A stretch of DNA of 64,000 nt from Alcanivorax borkumensis SK2 (lineage in GTDB: Bacteria; Pseudomonadota; Gammaproteobacteria; Pseudomonadales; Alcanivoracaceae). Positions 7,961-15,561 of this stretch are shown here, piece by piece; position 1 is the stretch's first letter; each line of letters opens with the position of its first letter. The notes beneath the pieces are model-generated. The model was not told the DNA's origin. It saw only the letters and a list, made by a program, of their open reading frames with translations, and made no database searches. Position numbers and translations under genes: made by a program. Where the stretch lies: assembly GCF_000009365.1 (NCBI RefSeq), contig NC_008260.1:1337501-1401500 (forward strand), in the 5' to 3' direction.

Positions 7961-9871
7961 ATGCCGCGTACCTTCTTGCCCCGCCACTTTTTTGCGGGCC
8001 TGCTCGCGTTTTTCTTTTTCTCCCAGTCTGCTTTTGCCGCCAGCCAGACCGCTCTTGTGCAGTTGGTCGAGTATGTGGGGGCGGACTATATCAATGCTGT
8101 GGTGGATGGTGAGATTGTCAGCCCGGAAGAATATGCCGAGATGGCAGAATTTTCTGCGTTACTCGCTGAAGGCGTGGCAGAGTTACCCGTTGCGCAGGGT
8201 CAACAGACGTTGCAACGCCAGGCTAACAGCCTGCAGCAGGCGGTGATCGATAAAGCCGCGGAAAGTGAGATCAAAGGCCTAGCGCAATCTATTCGTGCCA
8301 CCTTGGTGAGTGTCTACGGTATTCCTGTATCGCCCAAGCAGGCCCCGGATCAAACGCATGCCGTTGCGTTGTATCAAAGTCACTGTGCCGCGTGCCATGG
8401 TGCGCAAGGTAAGGGCGATGGCCCTGCCGGAGTAGCACTGGAGCCCGCCCCCACGGATTTTACCGAGGTAGAGCGCTATAACGGCCGTTCACTGCTGGGT
8501 TTGCACACCACCATCACGCAAGGGGTGGATGGGACCGGGATGGCTGCCTACGCGGATACCTTGAGCGAGGAAGACCGGTGGGCGTTGGCGTTCTATGTGG
8601 GCGCCAAGGCCGTTACCGATGATGTGGCCGAAGATGGCGAACAGATCTTCACCACCGTGCCCGGTATGAAAACCGCCCTCGACCTAGACACTCTGGTGGC
8701 TCAGGCCCCGGAGGATGTGCTCAAGGAACAAGGGCCTAAGGCTTATGCGGCTTTGGGCTACCTTCGACGTACCCCCGACGCGCTATTCAATAAAAATCGG
8801 TTTATCGCACTGAGTCATGACAAGCTGGACGTTGCGGATGCTGCCTATCAGGCGGGTGATAAAAAGACGGCCAAGGCGGCGGCACTTTCTGCTTACCTGG
8901 ACGGTTTTGAAATGATCGAGCAGCAGCTGTCTGCCGTGGACAGCGAGCTGATGCGCAGTGCAGAGTCCCGTTTCATGGCCGTGCGCGAAGCCATTGACCG
9001 TGATCGTACTGCCAGCGAAGTGAGTGAAAAGGTGGCTGCAGCCCAGCAAGGCTTGGCTGAGGCCAGTGATGCCTTGGCTGGCGATGGCCTCAGCCCAGCG
9101 GCAACGCTGTCGGCCAGTTTTTTCATCTTGTTCCGTGAAGGCCTCGAGGCCCTGTTGGTGGTGGCGGCGTTGCTAACCTTCACCCGCAAGGCCAACGCCG
9201 TGAAAGCCACTCGCCATATTCATTATGGCTGGATTACTGCGCTGCTGGCGGGCGGGCTGACTTGGTACGTGGCTAATACGTTGATTATCTTCAGCGGGGC
9301 ATCGCGGGAAATGACTGAAGGCTTTGCCGGGGTAATTGCGGCGGGCATTTTGTTCTATGTGGGCTTCTGGATGCACAGCAATAGCAATAGCCAGAAGTGG
9401 ATGGGTTACATCAAAAACAAGGTAGACAATGCCCTTGGTAGCGGCACCATATGGGTGTTGGCGTTTGTCTCATTTATTTCCGTTTATCGCGAGATTTTCG
9501 AAACCATTCTGTTCTATGAAGCGCTGTTAAGTCAGGTGACCGCCGCCACCCAGCCCTATGTGTTCTACGGTATTGCCGCAGCGATTGTGGCTCTGGCGGT
9601 GGTGTGCTTCCTGTTCTTTCGCATCGGTATGCGCTTGCCGCTCAGCCTGTTCTTCCGTGTGACCAGTATAGTCTTGCTGATGTTGTCGGTGATTCTACTG
9701 GGCAGTGGGATTGCTGCCTTGCAGGAAGCTGGAGTGATCAGCGCCTTTTACCTGGGCGTGCCGACCATTGAATGGCTGGGGCTCTATCCCACGATGCAAG
9801 GGGTGGCTGCGCAAGGACTGGTAATTATCCTCAGTGTGATCTTCTGGCTACGTGGGCGTAACGCTCAGTAG
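7961..9871 (+). CDS. Cytochrome c / FTR1 family iron permease
   Basis: A fused iron transporter of 636 aa. Residues 1-26 are a signal peptide ending SQSAFA. A class I cytochrome c domain follows, with heme motif CAACH at 142-146 and probable ligand Met194. A charged linker of about 170 residues leads to a seven-helix FTR1 permease from about residue 383 with the iron-binding REGLE (392-396) and a second site REIFE (510-514). In FTR1 systems ferrous iron is oxidised and passed through the permease, so the periplasmic heme domain may supply the electron path. A single-gene unit with a possible Fur half-site upstream. Confidence 0.92.
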   Translation: MPRTFLPRHFFAGLLAFFFFSQSAFAASQTALVQLVEYVGADYINAVVDGEIVSPEEYAEMAEFSALLAEGVAELPVAQGQQTLQRQANSLQQAVIDKAAESEIKGLAQSIRATLVSVYGIPVSPKQAPDQTHAVALYQSHCAACHGAQGKGDGPAGVALEPAPTDFTEVERYNGRSLLGLHTTITQGVDGTGMAAYADTLSEEDRWALAFYVGAKAVTDDVAEDGEQIFTTVPGMKTALDLDTLVAQAPEDVLKEQGPKAYAALGYLRRTPDALFNKNRFIALSHDKLDVADAAYQAGDKKTAKAAALSAYLDGFEMIEQQLSAVDSELMRSAESRFMAVREAIDRDRTASEVSEKVAAAQQGLAEASDALAGDGLSPAATLSASFFILFREGLEALLVVAALLTFTRKANAVKATRHIHYGWITALLAGGLTWYVANTLIIFSGASREMTEGFAGVIAAGILFYVGFWMHSNSNSQKWMGYIKNKVDNALGSGTIWVLAFVSFISVYREIFETILFYEALLSQVTAATQPYVFYGIAAAIVALAVVCFLFFRIGMRLPLSLFFRVTSIVLLMLSVILLGSGIAALQEAGVISAFYLGVPTIEWLGLYPTMQGVAAQGLVIILSVIFWLRGRNAQ

Positions 9872-10259
9872 CCTGGCTGTTTATGATGACAGCACACATA
9901 GCAAAAGCAGCTAAGATTCTCTGTTGTCCCACAATTTAGGGACAAATGAAAAAGCCTGAACCGAACGGCTTACAATGATTCTGCGGAAAAACATGGTGAG
10001 CAGGGAGGTTCAGGCTTTTTCACATCATAAGGCGGCCTTCCTGCAATGGTTGCTCAAGCCTGAATGACATATTTTTTGCGTTAAGAGCCCACTGTACCCG
10101 ATGGGTGTGCACCACTGGTTCCCAGCAGCTGTAGGCTTTATCTAGCACTATCGCTGTTTCGCGGGGAGCGCGCGATCAACCTTTTGTTTGTACGTCTTTG
10201 TCAGCTCAAGCATGCTGTGATGCGACCACATGTGGTGTGGTTCGGAATGAAGGATGCGT
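9872..10259. other. 388-bp intergenic region
   Basis: No convincing ORF. It holds GTCCC/GGGAC short dyads near 9926-9943, the 16-bp inverted repeat at 9947-10022, and the leader of zntB. The structure looks like the trace of a small inserted element or a complex terminator. Confidence 0.5.
9947..10022. repeat. Perfect 16-bp inverted repeat, 76-bp unit
   Basis: TGAAAAAGCCTGAACC at 9947-9962 is exactly inverted at 10007-10022, with a 44-base loop. The outer A5/T5 tracts allow it to act as a bidirectional terminator; the long loop is also compatible with a miniature insertion unit. No target duplication was seen. Confidence 0.6.
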
Positions 10260-11216
10260 ATGAACGAGTCCCATTGGTTGAAAATAGCTCTGACATTGGA
10301 TGGGCAGGGCGGGGCGAGCCCCCTTGATGCTCAGGTGTCACTGAACGAAACGGTGCCATATTGGGTTCATCTGGATTATTCACAGCCTGAAAGCCAACAC
10401 TGGCTGGAGCAGCAAGACATTGCGCCGATGGTGATTTCGGCACTTACGACCATGGAAACTCGGCCTCGCGTTACAGAGGTGGCGGGGGGCTTGTTGGTTT
10501 ACCTGCGTGGCGTCAATCTTCATCCTGGAGCGAGACCTGAGGACATGATTGCGTTGCGCTTGTGGGTTGGCCCCAAGGGGCTGGTAAGCACCCAGAAGCG
10601 AGCGCTGTTGTCGCTAATAACGGTGCAGGAGGAGCTTGAGCGTGGAGAGGGGCCTGCCGACATTCCCGGCTTAGTGGCGCGGTTGGTTGATCAGTTGATT
10701 TGGCGAATGGAAGATGTCATTGAAAACTTAGAATCCGAGGTGGAAGACTGCGCGTTATCCATCGAGGAGTCACCCACCATTAGTTTGACGCCGCGTCTTA
10801 GCCAGATTCGCCGTCGATCCATTACGTTGCGCCGCTTCTTCGCGCCGCAGCGTGAAGCGTTGATGAAATTGCAGAACGAATCCATGTTCGCAGGGGGAGA
10901 TGCTTTGCTGCTTCGCGAAGCCGGTGACCGGCTACAGCGTCTACTGGAAGATCTGGATGCAGCCCGTGAGCATGCGACTTTGTTGCAGGAAGAAGTGTTC
11001 TCTGTGCAGAACGAAGCAATCAACGACCGGATGTACCTGTTGGCGATGATTACGGCTTTGTTTCTTCCTTTGGGCTTTCTTACCGGTTTATTTGGTATCA
11101 ATGTGGGCGGGCTGCCCGGTGTCGATGATCCCGCAGGCTTTTGGTGGTTTATGGCGGGAATTGGCGTGGTGAGTTTGGGGGTGTTGGTATGGATGCTAAA
11201 ACGCCGCTGGCTTTAA
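10260..11216 (+). CDS. zntB: Zinc transporter ZntB, CorA family
   Basis: A 318-aa inner-membrane CorA/ZntB channel (E. coli ZntB 327). A cytoplasmic alpha/beta domain (WVHLDYSQPESQHWL, then METRPRVTEV) and long stalk helices precede two C-terminal membrane helices. The signature loop is GINVGG, the variant seen in ZntB-type proteins rather than the GMN of CorA magnesium channels, which argues for zinc. The second ATG at 10260 has AAGGA 6 bases upstream and is preferred to ATG 10254. The final codons overlap a terminator hairpin used by the convergent operon. Confidence 0.88.
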   Translation: MNESHWLKIALTLDGQGGASPLDAQVSLNETVPYWVHLDYSQPESQHWLEQQDIAPMVISALTTMETRPRVTEVAGGLLVYLRGVNLHPGARPEDMIALRLWVGPKGLVSTQKRALLSLITVQEELERGEGPADIPGLVARLVDQLIWRMEDVIENLESEVEDCALSIEESPTISLTPRLSQIRRRSITLRRFFAPQREALMKLQNESMFAGGDALLLREAGDRLQRLLEDLDAAREHATLLQEEVFSVQNEAINDRMYLLAMITALFLPLGFLTGLFGINVGGLPGVDDPAGFWWFMAGIGVVSLGVLVWMLKRRWL

Positions 11217-11230
11217 AGCGACAGCGGCGT
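11201..11230 (-). terminator. Terminator of cysI operon, inside zntB 3' end
   Basis: ACGCCGCTG (11201) pairs with CAGCGGCGT (11222). On the minus strand it is followed by TTTTA, so it ends the cysI-DUF934 transcript. It overlaps the zntB stop codon. Confidence 0.6.
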
Positions 11231-11256
11231 CTTGTCAGCGCGATAAAGCCGTTTGA

Positions 11257-11745
11257 CTAGCCTCGACGGTATAGGGGCCGAGGCTCATTTACGTCACCTT
11301 GATAGGTCACACTGAAATCATTCAGACTCTCAAGCGCTTCTTCGATGCTGCGATCTTCGCGCACTTCAAACGCATTGAAACCACAGCGGGTCATGTAGAA
11401 GAGCTGGTCACGCAATACGTCGCCGGTGGCGCGTACTTCACCCTTAAAGTGGTAACGGGTGCGCAGCTCACGGGCATAAGAATAACCGCGCCCGTCCTTG
11501 AAGGCCGGGAAATGGATGGCAACCAAGGGCAGGGAGCTCAGGTCGTTTCCTAGGTCTTTTGGTTCTTCACCTGGCGCCAGCCACACGGCCACATCGCCAC
11601 GGCCTAGCAGAGCCTCTCGGTGGGCCTGCCAGTAGGCGAGCGGGACAATGATCTTGCCGCCGGGTAGCTCAGCATCCAGAGCCTCACCCTCAAGGCGTTG
11701 CCATTGATTGTCCACGATGGCGCCATCAATGATGACCTTATCCAT
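11257..11745 (-). CDS. DUF934 protein, sulfite reductase partner
   Basis: A 162-aa DUF934 protein, recognised by IHFPAFKDGRGYSYARELR, GEVRATGDVLRDQLFYMTRCGFNAF (split here only for length) and the N-terminal PLAYWQ. The family is nearly always next to the ferredoxin/NADPH-type CysI in pseudomonads and is presumed to assist sulfite or nitrite reduction; its biochemical role is not established. The start ATG at 11745 has AAGGA upstream and overlaps the cysI stop by 8 bases, a translational coupling arrangement. Confidence 0.9.
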   Translation of the reverse strand: MDKVIIDGAIVDNQWQRLEGEALDAELPGGKIIVPLAYWQAHREALLGRGDVAVWLAPGEEPKDLGNDLSSLPLVAIHFPAFKDGRGYSYARELRTRYHFKGEVRATGDVLRDQLFYMTRCGFNAFEVREDRSIEEALESLNDFSVTYQGDVNEPRPLYRRG

Positions 11746-13384
11746 AGATGCGCTCCTTGAACGGGTCCATGCCAATACGCTCGTAGGTGTCGATAAACGG
11801 TTCGTTCTCGAGGCGTTTCTCTACATAGAGATTAATGATTTTTTCCACGACGTCGGTGATTTCTTCGGACTCAAAAGAGGGCCCCATTTTCTCTCCGATA
11901 CGGGACAGCTTGTCGCCACGGCCACCGAGAGTGACCTGATAGAACTCTTTGCCTTTCTTGTCCACGCCAAGAATGCCGATGTGGCCAATGTGATGATGGC
12001 CACAGGCGTTCATACAGCCTGAAATATTCAGGTCCAGCGGGCCCAAATCGTGGAGGTAATCCACATCATCAAAGCGGCGTTGAATGGATTCGGCAATGGG
12101 GATCGACTTGGCGTTGGCCAGGGCGCAGAGATCGCCACCGGGGCAGGCCACGATATCTGTCAGCAGACCCAAGTTCGGAGTGGCAAAGCCGAGTTCGTCC
12201 AGTGCTTTCCAAAGATCATAGAGATCATGTGCCGCAACATCAGACAGCACCATGTTCTGCTGATGGCTGTTGCGCAGTTCGCCAAAGCTGTACTGGTCAG
12301 CCAAGTCTGCCACCGCTTCCAGCTGATCATCACTGATATCGCCAGGTACACGACCTGTACGTTTCAGTGTGAGGGTAACCGCACGGTAGCCGTGCTGTTT
12401 GTGAGCACGGGTATTGGTGTGGTACCAGCGGCTGAAAGCCTTGTCTTCGGCCAGCTTGCTCTGCAGAGCAGCGGTGTCTGGGTTCTGGTAGTCGGGGGCA
12501 GTGAAACAGCCCTTAATGCGAGCCACTTCTTCGCTGGTCAGGGTCATCTCGCCGCCTTTCAGCTCGGCAAACTCCTGCTCGACCAATTCGCGGTATTTTT
12601 CAGCTCCTAGTGCTTTCACCAGAATCTTGATACGCGCCTTATATTTGTTGTCCCGGTTACCGTACTTGTTGTACACCCGAAGAATGGATTCAAGGTAAGC
12701 AAGCAGATCCTGCCAGGGCACAAATTCACCGATGACGGCACCGGTCATTGGGGTGCGGCCCAGGCCGCCACCTGCCCATACTTGAAAACCGGTTTCTCCA
12801 TTGGCGTTGTGTACAATTTGCACACCGATATCGTGGACACCAATGAGTGCGGGGTCCGCGTCAGGAACGGCGTTAACCGCAATCTTGAATTTACGCGGCA
12901 GGTAAGCGAATTCCGGATTGAAGGTGGACCATTGGCGGATGATTTCGCACCAAGGGCGTGGATCTTCAATTTCTTTTGGATTCACGCCAGCAAATTCATC
13001 GGTGGTGATATTACGGATGCAGTTACCGCTGGTTTGGATCGCGTGCATCTGTACGTCGGCTAGTTCTGCCAGAATATCCGGCACTTCTTCTACGCAAGGC
13101 CAGTTCAGTTGAATGTTCTGGCGGGTGCTGACATGGCAGAAGCCTTTGTCATAGGTCCGCACGATATGAGCAAGACGACGCAGTTGGCGACTTGCCAGCA
13201 GGCCGTAAGGAACGGAGATACGCAGCATTGGTGCATAACGCTGGATATAAAGGCCGTTTTGCAAGCGAAGGGCCAAAAACTCATCTTCGCTGAGCTCATT
13301 GGCGAGAAAACGGCGGGTCTGGTCGCGATACTGCGCCACCCGCTCTTCCAGCAACCGTTGGTCGTATTCCTGATAGACGTACAT
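11738..13384 (-). CDS. cysI: Sulfite/nitrite reductase hemoprotein CysI
   Basis: A siroheme-[4Fe-4S] reductase of 548 aa that reduces sulfite to sulfide in assimilatory cysteine synthesis. The cluster ligands are visible as Cys414-X5-Cys420 (ACPGGDLC) and Cys457-X3-Cys461 (SGCMNACGHHH). The two ferredoxin-like nitrite/sulfite half domains are present, with the RNITTDE and WAGGGLGRTP segments. It lacks an adjacent flavoprotein cysJ, as in pseudomonads, where this enzyme probably takes electrons from another donor. First gene of a two-gene operon with DUF934. Confidence 0.92.
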   Translation of the reverse strand: MYVYQEYDQRLLEERVAQYRDQTRRFLANELSEDEFLALRLQNGLYIQRYAPMLRISVPYGLLASRQLRRLAHIVRTYDKGFCHVSTRQNIQLNWPCVEEVPDILAELADVQMHAIQTSGNCIRNITTDEFAGVNPKEIEDPRPWCEIIRQWSTFNPEFAYLPRKFKIAVNAVPDADPALIGVHDIGVQIVHNANGETGFQVWAGGGLGRTPMTGAVIGEFVPWQDLLAYLESILRVYNKYGNRDNKYKARIKILVKALGAEKYRELVEQEFAELKGGEMTLTSEEVARIKGCFTAPDYQNPDTAALQSKLAEDKAFSRWYHTNTRAHKQHGYRAVTLTLKRTGRVPGDISDDQLEAVADLADQYSFGELRNSHQQNMVLSDVAAHDLYDLWKALDELGFATPNLGLLTDIVACPGGDLCALANAKSIPIAESIQRRFDDVDYLHDLGPLDLNISGCMNACGHHHIGHIGILGVDKKGKEFYQVTLGGRGDKLSRIGEKMGPSFESEEITDVVEKIINLYVEKRLENEPFIDTYERIGMDPFKERIYG

Positions 13385-13517
13385 GGGACTGTATCACCGT
13401 CCTTAAATGCTTAAAATTCAATAGGTAAGCTCTGCTCCCAGAGGGCGCAGTGCGGCACTCTAGCAAAGCGCCCTTATAGTGAAAAGAAATATCTTGGCAT
13501 ATCGCTATTACTTAGCG

Positions 13518-13769
13518 CTATTTGGCGGCGGCATCGATTACCAAGTTCACGGCGACAACCATTCCGATCACTAGCGCTACCACTAGCACTACGTAGACAC
13601 CAATAAAGTTGCCTGCGTCGCCTTTGGTGAAATCACGCTCTCGATTCTTACTGCTCTGCACACCAAGCAGACCGGCGAGAATACTGTGAATGGTCTGCCA
13701 TAGTGTCGGTTTGCCACTGCTCGGGTCATGATCTTGGGTTTGATTCTGTGTGGGTGGTCGATCTGACAT
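13518..13769 (-). CDS. DUF2970 small membrane protein
   Basis: An 83-aa protein with a polar N-terminus rich in Gln, Asp and Pro, the DUF2970 core PTLWQTIHSILAGLLGVQS, and one C-terminal membrane helix (about residues 56-79). Function is unknown; the family is common in gamma- and betaproteobacteria. GGATCACC upstream is a modest ribosome site. It lies 133 bases upstream of cysI on the same strand but with a long gap, so it is probably a separate transcript. Confidence 0.8.
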   Translation of the reverse strand: MSDRPPTQNQTQDHDPSSGKPTLWQTIHSILAGLLGVQSSKNRERDFTKGDAGNFIGVYVVLVVALVIGMVVAVNLVIDAAAK

Positions 13770-13923
13770 GGGTGATCCTGTGTTTTGGCTGAAAGGCTAA
13801 ACGTTGGATGTTCACGGGCGGTGACTATATGACAGGGCGCCCAAGGGGGCATATTGTACCCCTGACTGCTTCACAGCGACAGGGTTGAGCGGTAGGCCTT
13901 GAATTATACGTGGGTTGATGCCA

Positions 13924-13961
13924 TTGCAACTGCTCAGTACCTGACTAAAATAGTCAGGAAA
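13924..13961 (+). promoter_or_regulatory. IscR type 1 site over the nfuA promoter
   Basis: The 19-bp palindrome CCTGACTAAAATAGTCAGG at 13940-13958 matches the core of IscR type 1 operators (CTGACTAwwwTAGTCAGG). It overlaps the -10 (TAAAAT, 13946) of a promoter whose -35 is TTGCAA (13924) with a 16-base spacer. Binding of [2Fe-2S]-IscR here would repress nfuA. Confidence 0.85.
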
Positions 13962-14037
13962 GAAAGCTTGCGTACGTCGCTGCTTTACCTTTTACGCTTT
14001 TTGTTGCGTATGGGTTCATTCATCTCAACCAGGAATT

Positions 14038-14634
14038 ATGATGGCAGAGCAGTTGATCGACATTACCGAAACCGCCCAGGATTACTTGCGTGACTTGCTA
14101 AGCAAGCAGGATCAGGCAGAGATTGGTGTGCGTATCTTTGTCGAGCGTCCAGGTACGCCGCACGCAGAGTGCTGTATGGCGTATTGCCCGGAGGGCGAGC
14201 AGGAAGAAAGCGATGTTCGCTACGATTATGAAGGGTTTCATGCTTGGATTGAGGGAAAAAGCGTTCGCTATCTCGAAGATGCGGTAATCGACTACAAGAA
14301 AGATAGCATGGGCGGACAGCTCACTTTCCGAGCGCCTAAGTCTCGGGTGCCGGATATCAGTGAAGACGCGACTATCGAAGAGAAGATTAATTACGTGCTT
14401 TACGCTGAGATCAACCCTAACTTGGCAGCCCACGGTGGTAGTGTGCAGTTGTTGGAACTGACCGATGATAATGTGGCTGTTTTGGAATTTGGCGGAGGCT
14501 GCCAGGGCTGCTCTGTGGTAGATGTGACCCTGCGTGACGGGGTGGAGAAAACCCTCCAGGAGCGGATTCCGGAACTCGCCGGCGTTCGCGACAAGACCGA
14601 CCATACCGTGACGGATAACGCATATTACAGTTAA
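14038..14634 (+). CDS. nfuA: Fe-S biogenesis protein NfuA
   Basis: NfuA carries Fe-S clusters from the scaffold to targets such as aconitase and protects them under oxidative stress. The 198-aa product has the degenerate A-type N-domain (RIFVERPGTPHAECC) and the C-terminal Nfu domain with the cluster ligands Cys155 and Cys158 in FGGGCQGCSVVDVTL. Tandem ATGs at 14038 and 14041 follow AGGA; the second has better spacing. An IscR type 1 operator lies about 80 bases upstream and a strong terminator follows. Confidence 0.96.
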   Translation: MMAEQLIDITETAQDYLRDLLSKQDQAEIGVRIFVERPGTPHAECCMAYCPEGEQEESDVRYDYEGFHAWIEGKSVRYLEDAVIDYKKDSMGGQLTFRAPKSRVPDISEDATIEEKINYVLYAEINPNLAAHGGSVQLLELTDDNVAVLEFGGGCQGCSVVDVTLRDGVEKTLQERIPELAGVRDKTDHTVTDNAYYS

Positions 14635-14653
14635 CAGGTAAGCTTCTAGCTAC

Positions 14654-14687
14654 AAAAAAACCGCGCCCGAAAGGGTGCGGTTTTTTT
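14654..14687 (+). terminator. Terminator after nfuA
   Basis: A7-CCGCGCCC, GAAA loop, GGGTGCGG-T7: a classic hairpin with a T-run, symmetrical enough to serve the convergent M48 gene too. Confidence 0.9.
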
Positions 14688-14764
14688 GTTTCAAGCCGTG
14701 GCTCAGCGTGAGGCTCGGCATTTCTAGCAAGAGGAGTTTACTTAGTGCCGTGGCTTGCTGTTCT

Positions 14765-15553
14765 TTACCCGCATTGCGGGTTTCGGCCAGCCGCTTTCGC
14801 CTGATTATACAGTGGCATAACTTCAGGGATACGTGCTTCCAGGCCATTGATACGGGTGCTGTTCGAGGGGTGAGTTGACATGAATTCCGGTGGCTCTTCG
14901 CCGTTAGCGGCACTCATGTTTTGCCACAGGGACACGCTCTCGCGTGGATCAAACCCTGCCTGTGCCATGAGCTGTAGCCCGATAATATCGGCTTCGGCTT
15001 CATGTTTGCGGCTGAAGGGGAGGGTTAGTCCGTATTGAGCACCGACGCCTAGGGCCGCGAGTACGCCTTGTTTGGCGGCGCTGTCTGCTCCGGCCAGAGC
15101 CCCCAGCACTTGCATGCCGCCTTGGGTAGCGTATTGCAGCGACATTCTTTCATTGGAGTGCTGCGCTTGGACGTGGCCAATTTCATGGCCAATCACCGTG
15201 GCAAGCTGACTTTGGTTGTTGGCTACTTTCAATAGCCCCGTGTTGACCCCGATTTTTCCACCGGGTAGAGCAAAGGCGTTGGCGGAGTCATCTTGGAAGA
15301 GATTGATTTCCCACTGCTGAGAATCATCCAAGGTGCTGGTAATTGCGGTGGCGACACAACGTACATAAGCCGTTTGTTGTTCGCTGCTACTTAACGGGTT
15401 TTCCTCCTTCATCTGTGCGTAGGCGGTCACGCCCATTTCATCTACCTGATTCGCAGGCAATAACAGGAACTGTTGCCGGCCAAGCGGAGAGGTGGCACAG
15501 GCGGCAAGGCTTGCGGCCAGTACGCCAAAAGTGAAAAAGTTACGCAACGTCAT
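14765..15553 (-). CDS. M48 metalloprotease lipoprotein (LoiP/YcaL-like)
   Basis: A 262-aa periplasmic zinc protease. The N-terminus ends in the lipobox LAAC (Cys about residue 19), so it is probably outer-membrane anchored. The motif IGHEIGHVQAQHS gives the zinc site and EADIIGLQLMAQAGFDP the third ligand. Members such as LoiP and YcaL act in envelope protein quality control. The gene lies 8 bases downstream of the AarF/UbiB-like gene and is probably transcribed with it. Confidence 0.88.
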   Translation of the reverse strand: MTLRNFFTFGVLAASLAACATSPLGRQQFLLLPANQVDEMGVTAYAQMKEENPLSSSEQQTAYVRCVATAITSTLDDSQQWEINLFQDDSANAFALPGGKIGVNTGLLKVANNQSQLATVIGHEIGHVQAQHSNERMSLQYATQGGMQVLGALAGADSAAKQGVLAALGVGAQYGLTLPFSRKHEAEADIIGLQLMAQAGFDPRESVSLWQNMSAANGEEPPEFMSTHPSNSTRINGLEARIPEVMPLYNQAKAAGRNPQCG

Positions 15554-15561
15554 GGTCTATT

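Noticed and set aside
9947..10022. Integron attC site
   Set aside because: The inverted repeat lacks the GTTRRRY and RYYYAAC core sites.
12050..12610. 186-aa open frame antisense to cysI
   Set aside because: Shadow of a strongly supported gene, no family resemblance.
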